Part shown: one piece after another, positions 39,272-47,767 of the stretch
Numbering within the stretch: the stretch's first letter is position 1
Layout of the letters: the number at the start of each line of letters is the position of its first letter
From: an uncultured Xanthomonas sp.
GTDB lineage: Bacteria; Pseudomonadota; Gammaproteobacteria; Xanthomonadales; Xanthomonadaceae
NCBI GenBank assembly: GCA_943912265.1
Contig: CALTTS010000009.1
Span: forward strand, 1-64,000
Direction of reading: 5' to 3'
Length of the DNA: 64,000 bases
Notes under the pieces: model-generated
What the model saw: the letters and a program-made list of their open reading frames with translations, nothing else
Database searches by the model: none
What the model was told of the DNA's origin: nothing
Translations under genes and position numbers: made by a program

Positions 39272-40975
39272 TTACAGCAGCACGCGGCGCATGTCGGCCA
39301 GCACCTGCGCCAGGAACGCGGCGAAACGCGCAGCCAGCGCGCCGTCGATCACGCGATGGTCGTAGCTCAGCGACAGCGGCAGCATCAGCTTCGGCTGGAA
39401 CTGCGCGCCGTCCCACACCGGCTGGACCGAGGACCTGGACACGCCGAGGATCGCCACTTCCGGCGCATTGACGATCGGGGTGAACGCGGTGCCGCCGATG
39501 CCGCCGAGCGAGCTGATCGAGAAGCAGCCGCCCTGCATGTCGGCCGGGCCGAGCTTGCCGTCGCGCGCCTTCTTCGCCAGCTCGCCGGTTTCGGCCGCGA
39601 TCTGGTTGACGCCCTTCCTGTCCACATCGCGGATCACCGGCACCACCAGCCCGTTGGGCGTGTCGGCGGCGAAGCCGATGTGGAAGTACTTCTTCAGGGT
39701 AAGGTTCTCGCCGGTCTCGTCCAGCGAGGCGTTGAATTCGGGGAACTGCTTCAGCGCCGCGGCACTGGCCTTGATCAGGAAGGCGAGCATGGTCAGCTTG
39801 ATGCCGCTCCTGGCCTTCTCGTGCTCCTTGTTGAGCTGCACGCGCAGCTCTTCCAGCGCGGTGATATCGGCCTGCTCGAACTGGGTGACGTGCGGGATCA
39901 TCGCCCAATTGCGGGCGAGGTTGGCGCCGGAGATTTTCTTGATCCGCGACAGCGGCTTGACCTCGACCTCGCCGAACTTGGCGAAATCCACCTTCGGCCA
40001 CGGCAGCAGGTTCAGGCCGCCGCCGGCCGCCGCCTGTGCCGCAGCCGGCGCGGCACCGGACAGCGCCGCCTTGACGTAGCGCTGCACGTCCTCGCGGGTG
40101 ATGCGCCCGCCCTTCTCGCTGCCCTTGACCCGGTTCAGGTCCACGCCCAGTTCGCGCGCGAACACGCGCACCATCGGGCTGGCGTAGGGCACCTTGCCCG
40201 GCAGCACGCTGTCGGCGCCGAAGCTCACCGGCGGGGTGGCCGGACTGCCCGCCGACGGGGCCGACTCCGCGTTCTCCTGCGCGATCTCGCGCGCGGCCAG
40301 TCGGTCCGGCACCTCCGCCGCCTCGGCGGTGGGCGGCACCTGCGCGCCGGTCTCGCTGGCCGGCACTTCCTTCGCAGGCGCCTCCTTCGCCGGCGCGGCG
40401 TCGCCGTCGGCCTCGATCAGCGCCACCACCGCGCCCTGCGAAAGGGTGTCGCCAAGCTTGACCTTCAGCTCCTTCACCACGCCGGCCACCGACGAAGGCA
40501 CTTCCAGCGTGGCCTTGTCCGACTCCAGCGTCACCAGGCCCTGATCCTTCTCCACGCGGTCGCCGGCCGCGACCAGCACTTCGATCACCGGCACGTCGTG
40601 GTAGTCGCCGATGTCCGGCACCCGCGCCTCGACCAGACCGGCGGGCGCGACCGTCTTGGCCGGTGCCGGCGCGGCGGCGGGAGCCGGCTTCGCGGCGGCG
40701 GGCGCGGACGGTGCGGACGCTTGCGCGGCGTCGCCGTCGGCCTCGATCAGCGCCACCACCGCGCCCTGCGAGAGGGTGTCGCCGAGCCTGACCTTCAGCT
40801 CCTTCACCACGCCGGCCACCGACGAGGGCACTTCCAGCGTCGCCTTGTCCGACTCCAGCGTCACCAGGCCCTGATCCTTCTCCACGCGGTCGCCGACCGC
40901 GACCAGCACTTCGATGACCGGGACATCGTGGTAGTCCCCGATATCGGGAACCAGGGCTTGCTTCAACTCGGCCAT
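39272..40975 (-). CDS. aceF: Pyruvate dehydrogenase E2, dihydrolipoyl acetyltransferase
   Basis: A 567-residue E2 core with two N-terminal lipoyl domains (about residues 1-80 and 115-195; each with LESDKATLEVPSSVAGVVKE around the lipoylated Lys), Ala/Pro-rich linkers, a peripheral-subunit-binding domain (PYASPMVRVFARELGVDLNR) and the catalytic acetyltransferase domain ending in LSYDHRVIDGA, which carries the catalytic His and Asp. The two lipoyl coding segments are almost identical in DNA over about 230 bases. It is followed by lpdA on the same strand. Confidence 0.97.
   Translation of the reverse strand: MAELKQALVPDIGDYHDVPVIEVLVAVGDRVEKDQGLVTLESDKATLEVPSSVAGVVKELKVRLGDTLSQGAVVALIEADGDAAQASAPSAPAAAKPAPAAAPAPAKTVAPAGLVEARVPDIGDYHDVPVIEVLVAAGDRVEKDQGLVTLESDKATLEVPSSVAGVVKELKVKLGDTLSQGAVVALIEADGDAAPAKEAPAKEVPASETGAQVPPTAEAAEVPDRLAAREIAQENAESAPSAGSPATPPVSFGADSVLPGKVPYASPMVRVFARELGVDLNRVKGSEKGGRITREDVQRYVKAALSGAAPAAAQAAAGGGLNLLPWPKVDFAKFGEVEVKPLSRIKKISGANLARNWAMIPHVTQFEQADITALEELRVQLNKEHEKARSGIKLTMLAFLIKASAAALKQFPEFNASLDETGENLTLKKYFHIGFAADTPNGLVVPVIRDVDRKGVNQIAAETGELAKKARDGKLGPADMQGGCFSISSLGGIGGTAFTPIVNAPEVAILGVSRSSVQPVWDGAQFQPKLMLPLSLSYDHRVIDGALAARFAAFLAQVLADMRRVLL
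40394..40624 (-). repeat. Lipoyl-domain coding repeat, second copy
   Basis: This segment of aceF encodes the second lipoyl domain and is nearly identical in DNA to 40724-40954, at a fixed offset of 330 bases. Only scattered third-position changes distinguish them by eye. Confidence 0.75.
40724..40954 (-). repeat. Lipoyl-domain coding repeat, first copy
   Basis: This segment of aceF encodes the first lipoyl domain and pairs with 40394-40624. A more divergent relative encodes the lipoyl domain of lpdA at about 38960-39190. Confidence 0.75.
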
Positions 40976-41108
40976 GCGGCGCTCCAACCTGTGCGGATTC
41001 TCTCGCTATTGTGCGGGCTCGCCGCGACCCCGCCAACCGCCGTGTTCGGGCACCGGAAACGGTAGGACCAATGCCGCCGACGATACGCCGGCGCACGGTC
41101 CCGCCGGC

Positions 41109-41675
41109 TCATCCGCATTGCAGCCACGGCCGCAGTCCGGCCCATGCCCGGTGCAGCCGGGCCAGGTCCATCGCCGCGTTGGCCGGGCTGGTGGAAGGCA
41201 GCGGCAGCAGGGCGATGCCGCCGCCCTCGTCCGCGAGCCGGCCCGGCGGCAACGCCGGCACCACATGGCGCGCGAACGCCTGTGCCGCCTTGCCGCCGTT
41301 GAAGGCGACCGCGCGCAGATGCGGCAGCGCGGCAATGCGCGCGGCCAGCGGGTTGGCGGTCTCGCTGCCGCGCTCGATCGCCGCATCGAGGCTGCCGCTG
41401 CGCCGGCAGCGGCCGATCACGTCCCACAGGCCCACGCCATGCGCCTGCACCGCGGCGATGCGCGCCGGGTAGTCGAGCGCGGGGTCGAAGCCGCACAGCG
41501 CCGCCATCAACGGCCAGAACCGGTTGCGCGGATGCGCGTAGTAGCGCGCCGCCCGCAGCGAGGCATTGCCCGGCATCGAACCGAGCACCAGCACCCGGCA
41601 GTCGTCGCGGATGTGCGGCGGCAGGCCGTGCAGCAGGCCGGCGGCGGGCTTCGCAGCGTCGAGGGCTCCGTGCAT
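41109..41675 (-). CDS. DNA-deoxyinosine glycosylase (uracil-DNA glycosylase superfamily)
   Basis: A 188-residue base-excision repair enzyme of the hypoxanthine-DNA glycosylase group, which removes deaminated adenine from DNA. The catalytic-loop motif is VLVLGSMPGNASLRA (about residue 30), followed by YYAHPRNRFWPLM and the C-terminal motif LLPLPSTSPANAA, all typical of this UDG branch. The ATG at 41675 is preferred to upstream in-frame codons that give a non-conserved extension. It stands alone, divergent from ompW. Confidence 0.87.
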   Translation of the reverse strand: MHGALDAAKPAAGLLHGLPPHIRDDCRVLVLGSMPGNASLRAARYYAHPRNRFWPLMAALCGFDPALDYPARIAAVQAHGVGLWDVIGRCRRSGSLDAAIERGSETANPLAARIAALPHLRAVAFNGGKAAQAFARHVVPALPPGRLADEGGGIALLPLPSTSPANAAMDLARLHRAWAGLRPWLQCG

Positions 41676-41827
41676 GCGCGACACGATACGCGCACTGCAC
41701 CTTCCCGACAGCGCGCTGAACGCGAGCCTGAACCGCGCCCGCCGGGTACGCACCGATTCATCCGCGCGTGCCGAGGATGTCCGCGCCCCTTGCAGGGCCG
41801 CGACACCACCACGAGAGGAGACACCGC

Positions 41828-42466
41828 ATGCGCACGATTTCACTGCTGGGCCTGGTCACCGTTTCGGCCCTGGCTCTCGCACCTTCCGCCTTCGCCCAGG
41901 ACGCGGCGTCCGGCACCGCCTCCGGCAAGCACTGGGCCGTCGTCGGCGGCGGCGCGATGCTGCAGCCCAAGGACGACGGCGCGCCCGGCATCGGCAAGGT
42001 CGACGGCGGCCTGGCCCCGACGGTCAGCGGCAGCTATTTCTTCAACGACAACCTCGCCGTCGAACTGTGGGGCGCGGCCGACACGTTCAACCATCGCGTC
42101 GGCGGCCCGGCCGGCAAGATCGGCACGGTCGAGCAGCAGCCGGTGGCGCTGAGCGCGCAATACCACTTCGGCCCGGCCGACGCGGTGTTCCGCCCGTTCG
42201 CCGGCGTGGGCTACTACGTCTCCAACTTCACCCGCGAGAAGATCGACGGCCTGTCCGGCGACGGCAGCAAGGTGGCGCTGGACGACGGCCGCGGCGCCAT
42301 CGGCACGGTCGGGCTGGACATGAACATCAATCCGACCTGGTTCGCGCGCGTGGACGCGCGCTACCTGCACGAACGCCCGGACCTGCGCGTGGCCGGCGCC
42401 GGCGTCGGCCAGGACGTCAAGCTCGACCCGTGGACCGTGGGCTTCGGCATCGGCGCACGGTTCTGA
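41828..42466 (+). CDS. ompW: OmpW family outer-membrane protein
   Basis: A 212-residue eight-stranded barrel protein with a signal peptide (MRTISLLGLVTVSALALAPS, cut after AFA). The conserved pattern SGSYFFNDNLAVELWGA, FRPFAGVGYYVSNF and a terminal GFGIGARF identify the OmpW family, which forms narrow channels for small hydrophobic molecules and responds to stress. The AGAGGAG ribosome site supports the ATG at 41828. The terminator at 42501 follows. Confidence 0.93.
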   Translation: MRTISLLGLVTVSALALAPSAFAQDAASGTASGKHWAVVGGGAMLQPKDDGAPGIGKVDGGLAPTVSGSYFFNDNLAVELWGAADTFNHRVGGPAGKIGTVEQQPVALSAQYHFGPADAVFRPFAGVGYYVSNFTREKIDGLSGDGSKVALDDGRGAIGTVGLDMNINPTWFARVDARYLHERPDLRVAGAGVGQDVKLDPWTVGFGIGARF

Positions 42467-42500
42467 CGGCACGCCCGGCGGCATCGCCCGACAGCAGAAG

Positions 42501-42525
42501 GAAACGGGCCATCACGGCCCGTTTC
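42501..42525. terminator. Terminator between convergent ompW and metQ
   Basis: A perfect 10-bp stem (GAAACGGGCC with its complement) with a five-base loop, ending in TTTC on both strands. Confidence 0.7.
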
Positions 42526-42566
42526 CGTCGCGCGCCACCGCACGGCCGCCGGCCCCGCCGCCGCGT

Positions 42567-43364
42567 TCAGAACGCCGGCAGCACCGCGCCGCCGTACTTC
42601 TTCTCGATGAAAGCCTTCACTTCCGGGCTGGTCAGCGCCGCGGCCAGCTTGCGCACGCGCGGATCGTCCTTGTTGTCCCGGCGCGCGACGAGGTAGTTCA
42701 CGTACGGCGAATCCCGGCCTTCGATCGCCAGCGCGTCCTTGACCGGGTTGAGCCCGGCATCGAGCGCGTAGTTGGTGTTGATCAAGGCCAGGTCCACCTG
42801 GTCGAGTACCCGCGGCAGCATCGCCGAATCCAGCTCGCGGAACCTCAGGCCCTTGGGGTTGGCGACGATGTCGCGCTGGGTGGCCAGCGCGTCGGCCGGG
42901 TCCCTGAGCGTGATGACGCCCGCCTTGTGCAGCAGGATCAGCGCGCGGCTGTTGTTGCTCGGGTCGTTGGGGATCACCACGTCGGCGCCCTGTGGCAGCG
43001 CGGCCAGCGATTTCCAGCGCCGCGAATACGCGCCGAACGGCTCCACGTGCACGCCGGCCACGGTGACCAGCCCGGCCTTGCGGTCGCGGTTGTAGGCCTC
43101 CAGATAGGGCAGGGTCTGGAAGTAGTTCACGTCGATCTGCTTCTGCACCACCTGGTCGTTGGGCTGCACGTAGTCGTTGAACACGTGCACGTCCAGCTTC
43201 ACGCCCTGCTTTTCCAGCAGCGGCGCGGCCACCTCCAGGATCTCCGCGTGCGGCACCGCGGTGGCCGCCACCGACAGCGTGTCCGCCGCCGTGCCGGACT
43301 TGCCGCCGCACGCCGCCAGGGCCAGCACCAGCGCGGCCAGGCCCGCGCGCATCGTCGTCTTCAT
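42567..43364 (-). CDS. metQ: Methionine ABC transporter substrate-binding lipoprotein
   Basis: A 265-residue lipoprotein of the MetQ/NlpA family binding methionine in the periplasm. The lipobox is ALAAC with Cys at residue 19, followed by the two-lobe binding fold: ATAVPHAEILEVAAPLL, DYVQPNDQVVQKQIDVNYFQ and VIPNDPSNNSRALILL are diagnostic. It is the last gene of metNIQ, 30 bases after metI. Confidence 0.95.
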   Translation of the reverse strand: MKTTMRAGLAALVLALAACGGKSGTAADTLSVAATAVPHAEILEVAAPLLEKQGVKLDVHVFNDYVQPNDQVVQKQIDVNYFQTLPYLEAYNRDRKAGLVTVAGVHVEPFGAYSRRWKSLAALPQGADVVIPNDPSNNSRALILLHKAGVITLRDPADALATQRDIVANPKGLRFRELDSAMLPRVLDQVDLALINTNYALDAGLNPVKDALAIEGRDSPYVNYLVARRDNKDDPRVRKLAAALTSPEVKAFIEKKYGGAVLPAF

Positions 43365-43394
43365 CGTGTCCTCTCCTCGGTCCTGCCGTTCTGA

Positions 43395-44093
43395 CTAATG
43401 GCCGGCGCGGCGCCGCGCGAAGCGGGCCACCAGCCGGTCGCCGATCATCTGCAGGGCCTGCACCAGCAGCACCAGCAGCACCACCGTCACCAGCGCCACG
43501 TCGGTGTGCGAGCGCTGGTAGCCGTCGCGGTAGGCCAGGTCGCCCAGCCCGCCCGAGCCGATCGCACCGCCCATCGCGGTGAAGCCCACCAGCGCGATGG
43601 CGGTCACCGTGGCCGCCGCCACCAGCCCCGGCAGCGCCTCGGGCAGCAGCACCCGGCGCACCAGCTGGCCGGTGGTGGCACCCATCGCCTGCACCGCCTC
43701 GATCACCCCGCGGTCCACCTCGCGCAACGCGGTTTCCACCAGCCGCGCGTGGAACGGCACCGCGCCGACCACCAGCGGCAGGATCGCGCCGCGCACGCCG
43801 AGCGAGGTGCCCATCACCGCCAGCGTGAGCGGGATCATCGCGATCATCAGGATGATGAAGGGCACCGACCGCAGCACGTTCACCGCCAGCGCCAGCACGC
43901 CGTTGAGCGCACGGTGAGGGCGCGGCGCGCCCGGCGCGCTGAGGAACAGCAGCAGCCCCAGCGCGGTGCCCAGCAGCAACGCGGGCGGCAGCGCGCCGGC
44001 CAGCATCAGCAGGGTGTCGCCGGTGGCACCGGCGATGTCGGCCCATTTGGCCGCATCGAGATGGACGAAAAATCCGGCGGCGGAGCCGCTCAC
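43395..44093 (-). CDS. metI: Methionine ABC transporter permease
   Basis: A 232-residue permease with about five membrane helices of the MetI type. NVLRSVPFIILMIAMIPLT, GAVPFHARLVETALREVD and the EAA coupling motif EAVQAMGATTGQLVRRVLLP are visible. The GTG start at 44093 overlaps the metN stop as GTGA, so translation is probably coupled. Confidence 0.94.
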   Translation of the reverse strand: MSGSAAGFFVHLDAAKWADIAGATGDTLLMLAGALPPALLLGTALGLLLFLSAPGAPRPHRALNGVLALAVNVLRSVPFIILMIAMIPLTLAVMGTSLGVRGAILPLVVGAVPFHARLVETALREVDRGVIEAVQAMGATTGQLVRRVLLPEALPGLVAAATVTAIALVGFTAMGGAIGSGGLGDLAYRDGYQRSHTDVALVTVVLLVLLVQALQMIGDRLVARFARRRAGH

Positions 44094-45103
44094 GGGCGCA
44101 GCGCCTCGACCTGCACGCCGGCCGCGGCCAGCGCGGCCAGGGTGGCATCGGCGTCGCCGCCGGACAAGGCCACGGTGAGCTGCCCGTACGGCAGCTCGCC
44201 GATGCGGTCGATGCGCCCGGCCAGGATGTTGCTGGCCACGCCGGTGGCGGCGGCCACCTCGCCCAGCAGCGGCCGCCAGGTGTCGGCGCCGGTGAAGGTC
44301 AGCCGCACCAGCCGCCCGGGCACCGCGGCGAAACCGGCCAGGCCGTCGTCCCCGTCCGGATGCCCGCTCTCGGAGACGAAACGGCGCGTGGTCGGATGGC
44401 GCGGATGCAGGAACACCCCGGCCACCGGCCCGGTTTCCACCAGCGCGCCGGCATCGAGCACCGCCACCCGGCCGCACACGCGCCGCACCACGTCCATCTC
44501 GTGGGTGATCAGCACGATGGTCAGGCCCAGCTCGCGGTTCAGCCGCGCCAGCAGCCGCAGCACCGACGCGGTTGTCTGCGGGTCGAGCGCGCTGGTGGCC
44601 TCGTCGCACAGCAGGATGTCCGGCGCGGTGGCCAGCGCGCGGGCGATGCCCACGCGCTGCTTCTGCCCGCCGGACAGCTGCGCCGGGTACTGCCCGGCAC
44701 GATCGGCCAGCCCCACCCGTTCGAGCAGTTCGTCCACCCGCGCGCGGATGCGCCCGGCCGGCTCGCCGGCCAGTTCCAGCGGCAGCGCCACGTTGCCGGC
44801 CACCGTGCGCGAGGCCAGCAGGTTGAAGTGCTGGAAGATCATGCCGATGCGCCGGCGCAGGGCGCGCAGGCCGGCCGCGTCCAGCGCGGCGATGTCCTGC
44901 CCGTCGATCAGCACCTGCCCGGCGCTGGCCGGCTCCAGCCGGTTGACCATGCGCAGCAGCGTGGACTTGCCGGCGCCGGAATGGCCGACGATGCCGAACA
45001 CCTCGCCGCGCGCGACGGACAGCGACAGCGGGCGCAAGGCCGCGACCTCGCGCCCGCCGGCGCGATAGGTCTTGCTGGCGTCGCGGAATTCGATCAGGGA
45101 CAC
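44090..45103 (-). CDS. metN: Methionine ABC transporter ATP-binding protein
   Basis: A 337-residue ATPase of the D-methionine importer. Walker A is GHSGAGKSTLLRM (about residue 38), signature LSGGQKQRVGIARAL, Walker B ILLCDEATSALD, H-loop LITHEMD. The C-terminal NIL domain (about residues 265-337) senses intracellular methionine and inhibits transport. The start codon gives MSLIEFRDASKTY. No methionine riboswitch or Met box was recognised in the short upstream gap. Confidence 0.95.
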   Translation of the reverse strand: MSLIEFRDASKTYRAGGREVAALRPLSLSVARGEVFGIVGHSGAGKSTLLRMVNRLEPASAGQVLIDGQDIAALDAAGLRALRRRIGMIFQHFNLLASRTVAGNVALPLELAGEPAGRIRARVDELLERVGLADRAGQYPAQLSGGQKQRVGIARALATAPDILLCDEATSALDPQTTASVLRLLARLNRELGLTIVLITHEMDVVRRVCGRVAVLDAGALVETGPVAGVFLHPRHPTTRRFVSESGHPDGDDGLAGFAAVPGRLVRLTFTGADTWRPLLGEVAAATGVASNILAGRIDRIGELPYGQLTVALSGGDADATLAALAAAGVQVEALRP

Positions 45104-45210
45104 GGCAACGGCACGGGGGAAGAAAGGGGGCGAAGCCTAGCAGCTGCGGATGACGGGCGCGGCGGCCCCTCATTCCATCCCGTCATGAGCACATGCGCGA
45201 TGCCGCCGGC

Positions 45211-46083
45211 TCAGGGCGGTGCCACCGTCCGCTCGCGGTGCAGCAGGTACAGGCCGCTGGCCATGATGATGGCCGCGCCGACCCACGTGGTACCGTCCGG
45301 CAGCGTGCGCCACAACAGCCAGTCCCAAGCCAGCACCCACAGCAGCCCGCTGTATTCGAGCGGCGCCACCAGCGAGGCCTCGCCGTGGCGGAATGCGGCG
45401 GTCATCGCCACCTGCCCCAGCGCGCCGGCCAGGCCGACGCCGGCGATCAGCAGCGCGTGTTCCGGCAGCAGCGGCCGCCATTGCGGCCATGCCAGCAGGC
45501 CCGCGCCCAGCGCCATCACCGCGAGGAAGCACGTCACCAGCGACTGCTGGGTGTCGGTGGCCGACATCTTGCGCACCAGCACCGAGGCCACCGCATAGGC
45601 CAGCGCCGCCACCAGCACCAGCAGGCCGGGCAGCGAGACGATGCCGTCGGTGCCCGGGCGCAGCACCACCAGCACGCCGACCAGCCCGACCCCGATGGCC
45701 GCCCAGCGACGCGGGCCGACATGCTCGCCCAGCAGCGGCACCGACAAGGCGCTGACCAGCAGCGGCGAGACGAAATAGATCGCGTAGGCGGTGGACAGCG
45801 GCAGGCTGCGCAAGGCCTGCACGAAGCACAGGATCATCACGATGCCGAGCACGCCGCGCAGCACCTGCAGGCCGGGGCGGGCCGGCAGCAGCGAGCGCGG
45901 GCCGGCCTTGGCCAGCGCCCAGACCAGCACGAACGGCAACGACGCCGCGCCGCGCAACGCGGTGACCTGCATCGGCGGGTAATGCGCGGACAGCAGCTTC
46001 ATGCCCGCATCCATCAGCGAGAAAAAGCCGACGGCCGCAAGCATCCAGACAATGGCGACAAATGAACCGGAGCGGGGCGACAT
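45211..46083 (-). CDS. EamA (drug/metabolite) family transporter
   Basis: A 290-residue inner-membrane protein with ten predicted helices arranged as two EamA repeats; each repeat shows the usual pattern (ALRGAASLPFVLVWALAKAG; AYAIYFVSPLLVSALSVPLL). It probably exports amino acids or other small metabolites, but the substrate is not readable. A -10-like GATAAT sits six bases before the ATG, suggesting a leaderless message divergent from yajQ. Confidence 0.88.
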   Translation of the reverse strand: MSPRSGSFVAIVWMLAAVGFFSLMDAGMKLLSAHYPPMQVTALRGAASLPFVLVWALAKAGPRSLLPARPGLQVLRGVLGIVMILCFVQALRSLPLSTAYAIYFVSPLLVSALSVPLLGEHVGPRRWAAIGVGLVGVLVVLRPGTDGIVSLPGLLVLVAALAYAVASVLVRKMSATDTQQSLVTCFLAVMALGAGLLAWPQWRPLLPEHALLIAGVGLAGALGQVAMTAAFRHGEASLVAPLEYSGLLWVLAWDWLLWRTLPDGTTWVGAAIIMASGLYLLHRERTVAPP

Positions 46084-46089
46084 GCCGGC

Positions 46090-46095
46090 ATTATC
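46090..46095 (-). promoter_or_regulatory. -10 element of a likely leaderless EamA-gene promoter
   Basis: The minus strand reads GATAAT, then six bases (GCCGGC), then the ATG. Confidence 0.4.
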
Positions 46096-46163
46096 GCGGC
46101 AAGCCGGCCCGGCCGGAGGCCTGCCGCGGCATCGCCGCATTCGGTGCCTGCATGGCCAACCGC

Positions 46164-46169
46164 TAGAAT
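46164..46169 (+). promoter_or_regulatory. -10 element of the yajQ promoter
   Basis: TAGAAT lies 32 bases before the yajQ ATG, in the context CGCTAGAATG shared with glmS. A -35 could not be assigned. Confidence 0.4.
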
Positions 46170-46201
46170 GCGGGCTTGTTCCAGCACGCGGAGACCGCGC
46201 C

Positions 46202-46687
46202 ATGCCTTCCTTCGACGTCGTGTCCGAAGTCGACAAGCACGAACTGACCAATGCGGTGGACCAGGCCAACCGCGAACTGTCCACCCGCTTCGACTTCAAG
46301 GGCGTGGATGCCAGGTTCGCGCTCGAGGACGACACGTTCATCACCCAGTCCGCGCCCAGCGACTTCCAGCTCAAGCAGATGGGCGACATCCTCAAGCAGC
46401 GGCTGGCCGCGCGCGGCATCGACTTCCGCTGCCTGGAATTCGGCGAGGTGGAAACCAACCTCGCCGGCGCGCGCCAGAAGATCACCGTCAAGCAGGGCAT
46501 CGAACAGAAGCTGGCCAAGCAGATCGCCGCGAAGATCAAGGACGCCAAGCTCAAGGTGGACAGCCAGATCAACGGCGACAAGCTGCGGGTGACCGGCAAG
46601 AAGCGCGACGACCTGCAGGACGCGATCGCGCTGCTGCGCAAGGCCGAGTTCGAAGTGCCGCTGCAGTTCGACAATTTCCGCGACTGA
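46202..46687 (+). CDS. yajQ: YajQ family cyclic-di-GMP-binding protein
   Basis: A 161-residue two-domain protein of the YajQ family (start MPSFDVVSEVDKHELTNAVD; ITVKQGIEQKLAKQIAAKIK; end FEVPLQFDNFRD). In Xanthomonas a YajQ homologue binds cyclic di-GMP and modulates a transcription factor controlling virulence genes; a similar signalling role is plausible here. Length is normal. The DUF1415 gene follows after five bases. Confidence 0.95.
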   Translation: MPSFDVVSEVDKHELTNAVDQANRELSTRFDFKGVDARFALEDDTFITQSAPSDFQLKQMGDILKQRLAARGIDFRCLEFGEVETNLAGARQKITVKQGIEQKLAKQIAAKIKDAKLKVDSQINGDKLRVTGKKRDDLQDAIALLRKAEFEVPLQFDNFRD

Positions 46688-46692
46688 CGCCC

Positions 46693-47286
46693 GTGAGCGA
46701 ACCCGCCGTGACCGCATCCGCCCCCCTGCCGACCGCCACCACGCCGCCCGACGATGCGCAGGTGCTTGCCGCCACCCGCCGCTGGCTGGAACGGGCGGTG
46801 ATCGGCCTGAACCTGTGCCCGTTCGCCAAGGCGGTGTACGTGAAGGAGCAGGTGCGCTTCGTGGTCAGCGACGCCACCACGCCGGAGGCCCTGCTGGAGC
46901 AGCTGGCCGAGGAACTGCTGCTGCTGCGCGACACGCCGCCCGAGCAGACCGACACCACCCTGCTGATCCACCCGCAGGTGCTGGGCGACTTCCTCGACTT
47001 CAACGACTTCCTCGACAACGCCGACGCGGCGGTGGAAGCGCTGGACCTGGCCGGCGTGCTGCAGGTGGCCAGCTTCCACCCGGATTACCGCTTCGCCGGC
47101 ACGGCCGACGAGGACATCGGCAACTACACCAACCGCGCGCCGTACCCGACCCTGCACCTGATCCGCGAAGCCAGCATCGACCGTGCGGTGGAAGCCTTCC
47201 CCGATGCGGACGTGATCGTGCAGCGCAATCTTTCCACGCTGGAAAAACTCGGCCACGAAGGCTGGGACCGGCTGTTCGCCGACTGA
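46693..47286 (+). CDS. DUF1415 domain-containing protein
   Basis: A 197-residue cytoplasmic protein with the DUF1415 core: WLERAVIGLNLCPFAKAVYV, LLIHPQVLGDFLDFNDFLD, LQVASFHPDYRFAGT and RAPYPTLHLIREASIDRAV. The conserved Cys in NLCPFA and the His residues could form an active or metal site, but function is unknown. It uses a GTG start five bases after the yajQ stop and is followed ten bases later by the truncated haemoglobin gene, so the three are probably one operon. Confidence 0.9.
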   Translation: MSEPAVTASAPLPTATTPPDDAQVLAATRRWLERAVIGLNLCPFAKAVYVKEQVRFVVSDATTPEALLEQLAEELLLLRDTPPEQTDTTLLIHPQVLGDFLDFNDFLDNADAAVEALDLAGVLQVASFHPDYRFAGTADEDIGNYTNRAPYPTLHLIREASIDRAVEAFPDADVIVQRNLSTLEKLGHEGWDRLFAD

Positions 47287-47296
47287 GCGCGATCCC

Positions 47297-47695
47297 GTGT
47301 CCGAACCGCGCCCGACACCGGCCTTCGCCCCTTGCTGCAGCGAGGACGAAGTGGTTGCACTGGTGCATCGCTTCTACGCACGGGCACGCGCCGATGATCT
47401 GCTCGGCCCGGTCTTCGAGGCGGCGGTGCACGACTGGCCGGCGCATCTGTCGCAACTGGTGGATTTCTGGTCGGCGCTGCTGCGCGGCACCCACCGCTTC
47501 GACGGCGCACCGCTGCCGCGCCACTTGGCCCTGCCATTGAGTCAGGCCCTGTTCGACCGCTGGCTGCAGTTGTTCCGGCAGACCACGGCGGAACTGGGCA
47601 ACCCGGCGATGCAGCAACGCGCGGACGCCCGCGCGGCAGCCATCGCCGAACACTTCTGGCGGCACTACCGGCAACGCAACGCGCAAGCCGGCTGA
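47297..47695 (+). CDS. Group III truncated haemoglobin
   Basis: A 132-residue globin of the truncated group III type, which binds haem and reacts with oxygen or NO in bacteria. The family pattern is visible as LVHRFYARARADDLLGPVFE, DWPAHLSQLVDFWSALLRGT and LFDRWLQLFRQT; the His in PLPRHLAL is the likely proximal haem ligand. The GTG start at 47297 lies ten bases after the DUF1415 stop. Physiological role is inferred from family only. Confidence 0.87.
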   Translation: MSEPRPTPAFAPCCSEDEVVALVHRFYARARADDLLGPVFEAAVHDWPAHLSQLVDFWSALLRGTHRFDGAPLPRHLALPLSQALFDRWLQLFRQTTAELGNPAMQQRADARAAAIAEHFWRHYRQRNAQAG

Positions 47696-47767
47696 ATCAG
47701 CACGACGCCTCGCCCCGGCAGGCGAGTCCTCCGACTGCCGCTTTGTGCCGACGCAATGGCGACGCCC

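Noticed and set aside
42567..45210. Possible methionine riboswitch or Met box upstream of metNIQ
   Set aside because: The short leader upstream of metN shows no SAM riboswitch-like helices or repeated operator.
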